DNA of 64,000 bases. It comes from an uncultured Flavobacteriaceae bacterium (lineage in GTDB: Bacteria; Bacteroidota; Bacteroidia; Flavobacteriales; Flavobacteriaceae). The notes beneath the pieces are model-generated. The model was given only the letters and a program-made list of their open reading frames with translations. It was not told the origin of the DNA and made no database searches. A program made the position numbers and the translations under genes. The stretch covers positions 62,001-126,000 of the forward strand of contig CANLUH010000004.1 of NCBI GenBank assembly GCA_947494205.1, written 5' to 3'. This document shows positions 33,902 through 42,024 of the stretch, one piece after another; position 1 is the first letter of the stretch, and every line of letters begins with the position of its first letter.

Positions 33902-35980
33902 ATGAAAACAAAAATAACAGCAGTAATAGCATTGTTTTTATTATCAATTTCTGCAACTGCACAAATTGACAGATCTAAACAACCTAAACCAGGACCTGCT
34001 CCAGCAATAACGTTGGAAACACCTGGAGAATTTGAACTTAAAAATGGACTCAAAGTGTTAGTGGTAGAAAACCACAAATTACCAAGAGTGTCATATAACC
34101 TTACTATAGACAATAAACCTTATGCTGAAGGAAACATCGCTGGTGTTTCTAGCATCTTAGGAGCTATGTTAGGAAATGGAACCACTAGTATCCCTAAAGA
34201 TGAATTTAATGAAGAAGTAGATTTTTTAGGCGCTAGACTTGGTTTTGGTTCGCAAAGTGCTTCTGCATCGTCTTTATCTAAATATTCTGAGCGCATTTTA
34301 GAGCTTATGGCAGATGCAACTATGAATCCTTTATTAACTGAAGAGGAGTTTCAAAAAGAAAAAGATAAAGCTATAGAAAACATTAAATCTAGTGCAAAAA
34401 GTGTAGATGCTGTTGCTGGTAGAGTTGGTAGAGCATTATCTTTTGGAAAAAAACATGCTAGTGGAGAATTTGTTACAGAAGAAACATTAAATAATATCAC
34501 CCTAAAAGATGTGGTAGAGTTTTATAGAATTTCTTTTAACCCTAAAAATGCTTACTTAGTTATAGTAGGAGATGTAGATTTTAAAGTCGTTAAAAAACAA
34601 GTTAAAAAGTATTTTAAAAATTGGGATACAATGGTAACTGTGCAAACTACTACTGCACCAACTAAAGAGAATGTAAGATATACACAAATTAGTTTTGTAG
34701 ACATGCCTAATGCTGTACAATCTAATATCGCATTAACTAGTAATGTAGACTTAAAGCAAGGAGACGAAGATTACCACTCAGTACTAATAGCAAATAAAAT
34801 ATTAGGTGGTGGTTTTAATAGTTATTTAAACATGAACTTACGTGAGGAGCACGGTTATACTTATGGAGCTCGTTCTAGTGTTGGGACTAGCCGTTTTGGT
34901 ACTGCTCGTTTTACTGCTTCTTCTCAAGTTAGAAATGCAGTAACAGACAGTGCTGTTGTAGAAACGTTAAAAGAAATTAACCGCATTAAAACGGAAACCG
35001 TTTCTATGGAAGATTTAAAAAATGCAAAAGCAAAATACGTAGGAGATTTTGTATTAGCATTAGAGCGTCCATCTACAATAGCGCGTTATGCTTTAAATAT
35101 TAAGTTAAATGATTTACCTGAAGATTTCTATACAACATACCTTAAAAAGATAAATGCTGTAACTACAGACGACGTTAAGCGTGTTGCGAATAAATACTTC
35201 ACAGCTGAAAAAGCTAGAGTAGTTGTAGTAGGTAAAGGAAGTGATGTTATAGAGAATCTTGAAAAAACAGGAATTCCAGTTAAATATTACGATAAATATG
35301 CTACTGCAGTAGACAAGCCAGTTTATAGCAAACCTATTCCTAAAGGCGTGACTGCACAAACTATAATGAATGATTATGTTAAAGCAGTTGGTGGAGAAGC
35401 TAAGTTAAAAGCTGTAAACTCTATATTAACAAATGCAGACGTAACGATTCCTGGCGCACCAATCTCACCAAAAGCTATAATTAAAGAAATGGCACCTAAC
35501 AAAATGTCTATGGAAATGGTTGCTGAAGGTATGGGAACACTAGCAAAAAGTAAATTTGATGGAGCTAATGGTTATAACGAGCAAATGGGACGTAAAATAC
35601 CTATGACTGAAAAAGAGGTAGATAAGCAAAAATCTACAAAAATATTATTCCCAGAATTGTATTACAGTTCATCTGAGGCTTCTTTAGAGAGTTTAACAGA
35701 TGTTGACGGTGCAGACGCTTATAAAATTAAAGTAATCAACGGAGACGATGTCTCTTATAGATATTACAGTGTAGAGACCGGTTTATTAGTAAAAACAGAA
35801 TCTACGTCGGAACGAGGTGGACAAACGATGACAACTATAGAAAACCTTTCTAATTATAAATCTGTAGACGGGGTTAAAATACCACATACTAAGAAAATGT
35901 TAGTTGGTCCTCAAGAAATTATATTAGAATCTACTAATGTTAAATTTAATGAAGGTGTAACAGCAGAAGATTTTAACTAA
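33902..35980 (+). CDS. M16 peptidase-like partner with C-terminal LolA-like domain
   Basis: 692 residues. Signal peptide (near ATAQ, 20), an M16 region to about 470 that lacks HxxEH (NIAGVSSILGAML stands in its place) but keeps NSYLNMNLREEHGYTYGA, the R/Y element of the non-catalytic subunit. From about 480 an extra domain follows: MNDYVKAVGGEAKLKAVNSI, then beta-rich TILF/PELYY segments, similar to periplasmic LolA-like or DUF4292-type folds with a YKSVDGVKIPH strand. This makes it 220 residues longer than a bare M16 subunit. It starts 19 bases after the active subunit and shares its transcript. Confidence 0.88.
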   Translation: MKTKITAVIALFLLSISATAQIDRSKQPKPGPAPAITLETPGEFELKNGLKVLVVENHKLPRVSYNLTIDNKPYAEGNIAGVSSILGAMLGNGTTSIPKDEFNEEVDFLGARLGFGSQSASASSLSKYSERILELMADATMNPLLTEEEFQKEKDKAIENIKSSAKSVDAVAGRVGRALSFGKKHASGEFVTEETLNNITLKDVVEFYRISFNPKNAYLVIVGDVDFKVVKKQVKKYFKNWDTMVTVQTTTAPTKENVRYTQISFVDMPNAVQSNIALTSNVDLKQGDEDYHSVLIANKILGGGFNSYLNMNLREEHGYTYGARSSVGTSRFGTARFTASSQVRNAVTDSAVVETLKEINRIKTETVSMEDLKNAKAKYVGDFVLALERPSTIARYALNIKLNDLPEDFYTTYLKKINAVTTDDVKRVANKYFTAEKARVVVVGKGSDVIENLEKTGIPVKYYDKYATAVDKPVYSKPIPKGVTAQTIMNDYVKAVGGEAKLKAVNSILTNADVTIPGAPISPKAIIKEMAPNKMSMEMVAEGMGTLAKSKFDGANGYNEQMGRKIPMTEKEVDKQKSTKILFPELYYSSSEASLESLTDVDGADAYKIKVINGDDVSYRYYSVETGLLVKTESTSERGGQTMTTIENLSNYKSVDGVKIPHTKKMLVGPQEIILESTNVKFNEGVTAEDFN

Positions 35981-36011
35981 TCTATTTCATTTACATAATA
36001 TCAAAAAAAAG

Positions 36012-36038
36012 ACCGAAGTTTATTGCTTCGGTTTTTTT
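36012..36038 (+). terminator. Terminator of the M16 operon
   Basis: ACCGAAG and CTTCGGT make a 7-bp stem with a 7-nt loop and a T run, preceded by an A run that can also serve the opposite gene. Confidence 0.75.
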
Positions 36039-36046
36039 ATTTCTAT

Positions 36047-36919
36047 TTATTTTTTATTCGCTAAATACACACCAATTAATATAATTAGTGTTGCAAAGCC
36101 TTGTAATACACTAAATCCTTCTCCATCTAAAAGCCCCCAACCTAAAGCAACAATAGGCATTATATAAGTTACAGAAGACGCAAAAACTGGTGTTGATATC
36201 TGTACCAATTTATTAAATAATACTTTCGCTAAAGCAGTTCCAAACAAAGATAAAATAGAGACATACAAGAGAGACGTTAATACGTGCTCTCCATTTAATG
36301 CTTCTGCTTTAAAAAAGCCTGTAAATAGTAATATTATAAAAGCAGGAACTATAATAGGTACAAAATTACCAACCGCTATTGTTAATGGTTTTATATCTTG
36401 CAAATAGCGTTTTATAATATTTACATTAATAGCATACATTAGTGTAGATGCTATAACAAAACCTGCATATAAGTAATTTTGATTAGGGTTTAATTCTGCT
36501 CCTTTTAATATTAAAATGGCTGTACCTATAAAACCAATAATAACCCCTAACATTTGGCGTTTGCTAGTTCCAATTTTAAATATAGCAAAACCCATTAATA
36601 TAGTATTTAATGGCACTAACGAGTTTAAAATAGATGCTATAGCGCTATCTATTTCTGTTTCTGCAATAGCAAAGAAGAACGCTGGAAAAAAGGAAGCTAT
36701 AAATCCAGATATAGTAATCCACTTCCAATCCTTTTTACTAATTGTTTTAATTCTTTTAAAACCAATAATTAACAAAAACAATCCAGTTATTATAATGCGT
36801 AAAGCTCCTAATTGATATGCTGTTAAGCCTAATAAAGATTTTTTAATTAGTATAAACGAAGTCCCCCAAATTAGTGAAAGCAATAGCAAATAACCCCATT
36901 TCGAATTTTTATTTGGCAT
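36047..36919 (-). CDS. EamA/DMT family transporter
   Basis: 290 residues with ten hydrophobic helices in two repeats, the drug/metabolite transporter plan. WGYLLLLSLIWGTSFILIKKSLLG opens the first EamA repeat and LYAGFVIASTLMYAINVNIIKRYL the second. Substrates in this superfamily vary widely (amino acids, nucleosides, metabolites), and nothing nearby narrows it. Convergent with the M16 operon. Confidence 0.85.
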   Translation of the reverse strand: MPNKNSKWGYLLLLSLIWGTSFILIKKSLLGLTAYQLGALRIIITGLFLLIIGFKRIKTISKKDWKWITISGFIASFFPAFFFAIAETEIDSAIASILNSLVPLNTILMGFAIFKIGTSKRQMLGVIIGFIGTAILILKGAELNPNQNYLYAGFVIASTLMYAINVNIIKRYLQDIKPLTIAVGNFVPIIVPAFIILLFTGFFKAEALNGEHVLTSLLYVSILSLFGTALAKVLFNKLVQISTPVFASSVTYIMPIVALGWGLLDGEGFSVLQGFATLIILIGVYLANKK

Positions 36920-37050
36920 AATAACTAGTTTAGTTATGCAAAAATGGAATTATTAATGCAATAAATAGATATAATTATTAATTTTGTAATCTATATTTTA
37001 ATAATTAAATTCTATAGTTCTCAAATACTACAGAATAAAAACAACAACTT

Positions 37051-37554
37051 ATGAAATCAATAAAAAATATATTACTTATTACTGCATTAACTTTAGTTGC
37101 TTTTAGTTGTAAAAATGAAACTGCCGAACCTGAAGTAAAAACAGTTAAAACTGAAGCTACAACTAAAAAAGCCGCTCTAGACCCTAATGCGACGTATGCT
37201 AAAGCTGAATTTAAAATAGAAGGCATGACTTGCGCTATGGGATGTGCAAAAACTATTGAAAAGAAAATGGCTAAAATGGAAGGTGTAAAGTCTGCTACTG
37301 TAGACTTCGACAGACAATTAGCTATGGTAGAATACGACAACGCTAAAGTAACACCTACAACTTTAGAAAATACAGTAACTAGCGTTGCCGATATTTATAA
37401 GGTGAAAGACATGAAAACTGTAGACGCTTTTTCTAAAAAAGAATGTAAAGCAGACTGTAAAAAAGATTGTTGTAAAAATAAAACTGAAGCAGAGAAGAAA
37501 GCCTGTGCTAAAGATTGCAAAAAGGCTTGTTGCGTTAAAGCTGAAAAAGCTTAA
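37051..37554 (+). CDS. Heavy-metal-associated lipoprotein with cysteine-rich tail
   Basis: 167 residues. Lipoprotein signal ending at AFSC (Cys20). Residues about 50-115 form an HMA domain (KAEFKIEGMTCAMGCAKTIEKKMAKMEGVKS), with the metal site spaced CxxxC (Cys61, Cys65) instead of the usual CxxC. The tail (130-167) holds two copies of C-x3-C-x3-CC: Cys132, 136, 140, 141 and Cys152, 156, 160, 161, in a lysine-rich setting, like a small metallothionein. It likely binds copper, zinc or similar at the periplasmic or outer face. Monocistronic with a perfect terminator. No metal pump or sensor gene nearby. Confidence 0.85.
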   Translation: MKSIKNILLITALTLVAFSCKNETAEPEVKTVKTEATTKKAALDPNATYAKAEFKIEGMTCAMGCAKTIEKKMAKMEGVKSATVDFDRQLAMVEYDNAKVTPTTLENTVTSVADIYKVKDMKTVDAFSKKECKADCKKDCCKNKTEAEKKACAKDCKKACCVKAEKA

Positions 37555-37574
37555 TATCACTCACATTATCATAC

Positions 37575-37609
37575 AAAAAAAAGGATTCGCAATGCGAATC
37601 CTTTTTTTT
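37575..37609. terminator. Bidirectional terminator
   Basis: AAAAAAAAGGATTCGC and its complement (37575-37590 and 37594-37609) with a 3-nt loop. It separates the metal lipoprotein gene from the convergent gldD. Confidence 0.85.
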
Positions 37610-37637
37610 TGTAAAATCGTTTAAAGGAGTTATATCT

Positions 37638-38240
37638 TTAATTTTTCCATTTTACAGATTCCATAATCTGTTTAATATCTTTTTGTAAATAATCTGCCGC
37701 TGGTAAAATAGAATCGTAGTTGGGCTTAGCATAGAAATATAAAGAGCCTACCAGAAAGTGTTTAATACTATCTGTAACATAAAATTGCGATTGTGATGCA
37801 GCATTACCTCCTACTTCGTAAAACATACCATATACTTTACGTTCGCTATTTATGTATGGTTGTTCTACAATTTCATCTGCCTTTTGTGTATGTTCTTGTG
37901 TAAAGTTTTGCGCATCTCTTAAAAACGTTCTTAAATGCTCAGGACTATTTTCTACTGCTTTGTAGGTTAAGTAAATAGAGCCTTTTAACTTAGGGTATTC
38001 TACAGTTACTCCATAACTAGTAGTTTCTGCTTTAAGTGTTTTTGTTCTTAAGTTTTCTCCTAAACCATTTCTATCGAATGTAAACGGCATTTTAGTAATA
38101 TCTTCCGTTTTATAATTAGCTTCAGGATATTCTAATCTTAAATAGGCATTTGGTTTAGGTGTTGTATTGTCTTCACAACTACTAAACAATGCTACTATTG
38201 CAATTAAACTTAAATATAAAACACTACTTTTCTTAATCAT
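37638..38240 (-). CDS. gldD: Gliding motility lipoprotein GldD
   Basis: 200 residues. Lipoprotein signal ending FSSC (Cys22), then the GldD pattern NAYLRLEYPEANY, PFTFDRN and the block GSIYLTYKAVENSPEHL. GldD is required for gliding in Flavobacterium and is taken to help the motor or secretion machinery in the periplasm. It lies 53 bases after gldE on the same strand; mutY-ssb-gldE-gldD is the usual flavobacterial order. Confidence 0.93.
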   Translation of the reverse strand: MIKKSSVLYLSLIAIVALFSSCEDNTTPKPNAYLRLEYPEANYKTEDITKMPFTFDRNGLGENLRTKTLKAETTSYGVTVEYPKLKGSIYLTYKAVENSPEHLRTFLRDAQNFTQEHTQKADEIVEQPYINSERKVYGMFYEVGGNAASQSQFYVTDSIKHFLVGSLYFYAKPNYDSILPAADYLQKDIKQIMESVKWKN

Positions 38241-38293
38241 AAAATATATTCTGTATTTATAATAATTGAACTTAAAATCTTAATCACCCAACA

Positions 38294-39598
38294 CTACGGC
38301 AATGTTATTTTAAGGCGTTTTATGCGTCGCTTATCTAAGGCTTCAACTGTAAAAACGTAATTTTCGAAATTTATTTTACTATTTGGTTTTGGGAAACTTC
38401 CCGAAATTTCTAAAACAAAACCAGCTAGCGTTTCAGCTTCTCCTTTATTATCTTCAAAAATATCACCATTTTCTAAGTGTACTATTTTATAAAAATCTTT
38501 TAAAGCTGTTTTACCTTCAAACACATAATTTTTATCGTCTAACTTAGAATAAATAATATCTTCGTCATCAAACTCATCACTTATATCTCCTACAATTTCT
38601 TCAATAACATCTTCTAAAGACACAATTCCCGAAGTACCACCATATTCATCTACAACCACAGCCAAGTGTACTTTTTTCTCTTGAAATTCTGCCATTAGAT
38701 CATCTAGCTTCTTGTTTTCTGGCACAAAAAACGGAGCTCGTAATAGACGTGTCCAGTCCATATCTTTCTTATCGATATGTGGCAATACATCTTTAACGTA
38801 TAAAATCCCTTTTATTGTATCTATATTATCTTGATATACTGGAATTCTAGAATAACCATTGGTTGTTATTTCCTTAATAATTTCAGAATAGCTTTGCTCT
38901 ATATTTAAAGCAAAAATATCCATTCTTGGTCTCATGACCTGTTTAGTATCTGTATTACCAAAAGACACAATGCTTTTTAAAATTTTCTGTTCTTCTTGTG
39001 TGGTATCCTCCTCACTTGTTAATTCTAACGCTTGAGACAATTGGTCAACACTTAAATTAGATTTCTGTTTCCCTAATTTATTATGAATTCCTAATGTTAT
39101 TTTTCGCATAGGTAAACTTATTGGCGAAAAAATAACGTCTAATATTTTTAATGGGTATGCCATTAACATAGAAAATTTAACATTATTTCTACTAGCATAT
39201 ATTTTAGGTAGAATTTCTCCGAAAAGCAATATTAAAAAGGTAACAACAACGACTTCTAAAGTAAATTTAAGCCATGCTGTTGTAATACTTTCAAAAATAA
39301 TATTCCCTATAAATGCAAAGAGAATAACAATCCCTACGTTTATAAAGTTATTTGCAACTAATATGGTAGCTAATAACTTTTTAGGGCGTTCTAGTAATTC
39401 TGAAATAATCTCTATTTTCTTAGATCCTTCTAAAGTTTCGTCTTCTAAATCTGTTCTTGTAAGAGAAAATAGTGCTACTTCTGCTCCAGAAATTAGTGCA
39501 GAACACACGAGTAACACTACAAGTAACACAAAACTTGAAACTACTGATATATCAATAGATGAAATTAGTAATATTAAACTGGCGGGTTCGGGATCCAA
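38294..39598 (-). CDS. gldE: Gliding motility-associated protein GldE (CNNM/CBS family)
   Basis: 434 residues. An N-terminal CNNM membrane domain with four helices (about 12-38, 65-88, 100-122, 140-160), then a CBS pair (VMRPRMDIFALNIEQSYSEI, GYSRIPVYQDNIDTIKGIL, AVVVDEYGGTSGIVSLEDVIEEIVGDI), then a CorC/HlyC domain to the C-terminus. The family includes ion transporters; in flavobacteria the gene supports GldD function. Between ssb and gldD in one operon. Confidence 0.92.
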   Translation of the reverse strand: MDPEPASLILLISSIDISVVSSFVLLVVLLVCSALISGAEVALFSLTRTDLEDETLEGSKKIEIISELLERPKKLLATILVANNFINVGIVILFAFIGNIIFESITTAWLKFTLEVVVVTFLILLFGEILPKIYASRNNVKFSMLMAYPLKILDVIFSPISLPMRKITLGIHNKLGKQKSNLSVDQLSQALELTSEEDTTQEEQKILKSIVSFGNTDTKQVMRPRMDIFALNIEQSYSEIIKEITTNGYSRIPVYQDNIDTIKGILYVKDVLPHIDKKDMDWTRLLRAPFFVPENKKLDDLMAEFQEKKVHLAVVVDEYGGTSGIVSLEDVIEEIVGDISDEFDDEDIIYSKLDDKNYVFEGKTALKDFYKIVHLENGDIFEDNKGEAETLAGFVLEISGSFPKPNSKINFENYVFTVEALDKRRIKRLKITLP

Positions 39599-39625
39599 AG
39601 AATTTCGTATTAATTAATAATGGTG

Positions 39626-40063
39626 TTAAAAGGGCAAATCGTCGTTATCTGCTGGTGTATTTGTAGGCTCAACTTTTGGGGCTGCTTGCTTTTGTTCTGG
39701 CGCCACTGGCATTGCTCCACTTTCTTTTTTAGTTGTTAAAAATGTAAAATCTGTAGCTTGAATTTCTGTAGAGTAACGATCATTCCCAGAATCGTCTTGC
39801 CATTTTCTTGTTTTTAAACGACCTTCTATATATACTTTATCGCCTTTACTTAAATACTTTTCGCAAATTTCGGCTGCTTTATTTCTCAACACTATATTAT
39901 GCCACTCTGTATTAGTAATACGCTCGTTTGTTTGTTTGTTAGTGTATGTCTCATTTGTTGCTAAAGGAAAACGACCAACACAGCCACCACCTTCAAAATA
40001 ATGCATTTTCACTTCATCTCCTAAATGCCCTATTAGCATTACTTTATTTAATGTTCCAGACAT
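39626..40063 (-). CDS. ssb: Single-stranded DNA-binding protein
   Basis: 145 residues. OB-fold core (LNKVMLIGHLGDEVKMHYFEGGG, TNTEWHNIVLRNKAAEICEKYLSKGDKVYIEGRLKTRKW) and an acidic C-terminal tip DNDDLPF that recruits replication and repair proteins. Full length. The gene begins about 95 bases after mutY and ends 27 bases before gldE. Confidence 0.96.
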   Translation of the reverse strand: MSGTLNKVMLIGHLGDEVKMHYFEGGGCVGRFPLATNETYTNKQTNERITNTEWHNIVLRNKAAEICEKYLSKGDKVYIEGRLKTRKWQDDSGNDRYSTEIQATDFTFLTTKKESGAMPVAPEQKQAAPKVEPTNTPADNDDLPF

Positions 40064-40158
40064 AAATTATTCGTTTTGTTTAAGTTTTGCAAAACTAGGC
40101 TTTTGCAATTCATAATCTTAAATTTAATAAAAAAAAAGTATTGTTTGCTTATACCATA

Positions 40159-41193
40159 CTAAAAATTAAAGTTTTCTATAAAATTACTTAATAAAATAGG
40201 TACAGGATACACTCTAATATCCTTAAACAAAATGCCTTCTTTTAAGTCATTATTTAATGAGACTATCCAAAATTTAGTATATAAATGTTGGTGCGATAAT
40301 TTATGCACCAATGGTTGTTCATTATATAATGAAACGTCATAAGTCTTATTTTCTAATATTTCTAATGTTTTTAATTCGGTAGTTATATCTTCATCAGGCT
40401 TAGTTGTTTCAATTAAAGGGAACTGGTATAGGTTTTGCCAAATACCTTTACCTTCTCGCTTTTCTAGTATTGTTTTTTTGTTTTTAGACAGAATAACTAT
40501 AAAATTAAAATACTTCTTTTTAACTTTTAATGTTTTCAACTTAACCGGTAGCTCTTCTATTTTATTTTCTCTAAATGCTACGCAATTAGTATTTATGGGG
40601 CAAACTGTACAATCTGGTTTTTTAGGCTTACATTGTCTTGCTCCAAACTCCATAATCGCTTGATTAAATGTCGCTGGATCCTTTTTATCTATTAAATCTT
40701 GAGCTAAAGCTTTAAATTCTTTAAAGCCTTTTCCAATATTAATAGGCGTTTCTATACCATAATAACGAGACAATCCTCTATACACATTACCATCTACAAC
40801 AGCAGTGGCTTCATTAAAACAAATTGAAGCTATAGCGCTTGCTGTATAATCGCCAACACCTTTTAATTTTATAATCTCTTTATAGGTATTAGGGAACACG
40901 CCGTTTAAATCGTTAGCAATATATTTTGCAGAAGCATGTAAATTTCTAGCTCTAGAGTAATACCCTAAGCCTTGCCATAATTTTAAAACGGCACTTTCAT
41001 CTGCGTTAGCTAAATCAAAAACTGTTGGGAATTTAGCGGTAAATGCGCTGTAATATGGTAGTCCTTGTTTAACTTGAGTTTGTTGTAAAATGATTTCTGA
41101 AAGCCAAATATAGTAGGGGTTTTGAGTGTTTCGCCAAGGCAAATCTCGCTTGTTAACTGAATACCAGTCAATTAAAGTTTTAGATATATTCAT
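40159..41193 (-). CDS. mutY: A/G-specific adenine glycosylase MutY
   Basis: 344 residues. Removes adenine mispaired with 8-oxoguanine. Catalytic helix-hairpin-helix (LKGVGDYTASAIASICF) with the catalytic Asp in VVDGNVYRG, then the [4Fe-4S] site with cysteine spacing C-x6-C-x2-C-x5-C (CKPKKPDCTVCPINTNC), and a NUDIX-like C-terminal domain (LEKREGKGIWQNLYQFPL) that recognises 8-oxoG. Start chosen at MNISKTLIDWY (41193); an ATG eight codons upstream adds only hydrophobic residues with no counterpart in the family. Confidence 0.95.
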   Translation of the reverse strand: MNISKTLIDWYSVNKRDLPWRNTQNPYYIWLSEIILQQTQVKQGLPYYSAFTAKFPTVFDLANADESAVLKLWQGLGYYSRARNLHASAKYIANDLNGVFPNTYKEIIKLKGVGDYTASAIASICFNEATAVVDGNVYRGLSRYYGIETPINIGKGFKEFKALAQDLIDKKDPATFNQAIMEFGARQCKPKKPDCTVCPINTNCVAFRENKIEELPVKLKTLKVKKKYFNFIVILSKNKKTILEKREGKGIWQNLYQFPLIETTKPDEDITTELKTLEILENKTYDVSLYNEQPLVHKLSHQHLYTKFWIVSLNNDLKEGILFKDIRVYPVPILLSNFIENFNF

Positions 41194-41256
41194 TTTTAAA
41201 AAAAATACGAATAACAAAAGTAATCGTTTATTGTATTAAATTTTAATGAATTAGGT

Positions 41257-41288
41257 TTGAAATATTGAATATTAAATTCCTATATTTG
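41257..41288 (+). promoter_or_regulatory. Promoter of hup
   Basis: TTG (41257-41259), 21 bases, TATATTTG (41281-41288): a full consensus Bacteroidota promoter, about 40 bases before the HU start. Confidence 0.8.
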
Positions 41289-41332
41289 CCCACCTTTAAA
41301 ATTAATAGTAACCCAAATAAAAGGAAGAGAAA

Positions 41333-41623
41333 ATGACTAAAGCTGATTTAGTATCAAAAATTTCTGAGAAATTAGGAATAGAAAAAGGAGATGTTCAAGC
41401 AACAGTAGAAACGTTCATGGAAGAAGTAAAAACATCTTTAGAGAGCGGAGACAATGTATATTTAAGAGGTTTTGGTAGTTTTATCATAAAAACTAGAGCC
41501 GAAAAGACTGGTAGAAATATTTCTAAGAACACAACAATTAAAATACCAGCACACAATATCCCTGCATTTAAACCTGCAAAAGTATTTGTAGAAGGTGTAA
41601 AAACTAATGTAGACGTAAAGTAA
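41333..41623 (+). CDS. hup: HU family DNA-binding protein
   Basis: 96 residues. Histone-like protein that bends DNA as a dimer. The DNA-binding arm segment GFGSFIIKTRAEKTGRNISKN with the IPAHNIPAFKPAKV end is present; MTKADLVSKISEKLGIEKGDVQATVETFMEEV is the helical dimer part. Full length. It is followed 41 bases later by a 30-codon basic peptide and then a terminator, so the two form a short operon. Confidence 0.95.
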   Translation: MTKADLVSKISEKLGIEKGDVQATVETFMEEVKTSLESGDNVYLRGFGSFIIKTRAEKTGRNISKNTTIKIPAHNIPAFKPAKVFVEGVKTNVDVK

Positions 41624-41664
41624 AAAGTATTAAAACGAATTATTAATTTAAAACCCGACATCTT

Positions 41665-41757
41665 ATGCCAAGTGGTAAAAAAAGAAAGAGACACAAGGTT
41701 GCAACGCATAAGCGTAAAAAGAGAAGACGCGCTAATCGTCACAAGAAGAAAAAATAA
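41665..41757 (+). CDS. 30-residue very basic peptide
   Basis: Starts MPSGKKRKRHKVATHKRKK and continues with Arg, His and Lys only to the stop, so about two thirds of the residues are basic. I recall near-identical peptides between hup and rng in other flavobacteria, so this is a real conserved gene rather than chance. Composition suggests binding to rRNA or DNA, as in small ribosomal proteins such as THX; no name is assigned. It lies before a terminator and shares the hup transcript. Confidence 0.8.
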   Translation: MPSGKKRKRHKVATHKRKKRRRANRHKKKK

Positions 41758-41760
41758 TTC

Positions 41761-41789
41761 AAAAAAGTAGTTTTTTAAACTACTTTTTT
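41761..41789 (+). terminator. Terminator after hup and the basic peptide
   Basis: AAAAAAGTAGTTT and AAACTACTTTTTT pair as a 13-bp stem with a 3-nt loop, 3 bases after the peptide stop. Confidence 0.75.
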
Positions 41790-41888
41790 GGTTTGTTAAA
41801 AACAATGTTCTTTGAAATCGAGTTTAATGTATTAATACGTAAGACCTTGCGTATTTATTAAGCTCAACGGATTTAGAAAATCCTGTGA

Positions 41889-41939
41889 AATACCTTAGTA
41901 AAAAGTTAATCTTAAACAACCAAGGTTAATTAAGGTATT
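41889..41939 (+). promoter_or_regulatory. Hairpin in the long rng leader
   Basis: AATACCTTA (41889-41897) pairs with TAAGGTATT (41931-41939); inside it TTAATCTT pairs with AAGGTTAA with one G-U pair. Further small stems are AATACG/CGTATT (about 41835-41857) and ATCCAT/ATGGAT before the start codon. The whole leader is about 230 bases without an ORF, unusual for this genome, and recalls the self-regulating leader of E. coli rne. Confidence 0.5.
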
Positions 41940-42024
41940 CTATCTAGTAGTTGCTATGCAGTTATTAGGTAAAAAATAATGTATAATCCATCTGTACTTA
42001 ATTGTATGGATAAAAATTAACGAA

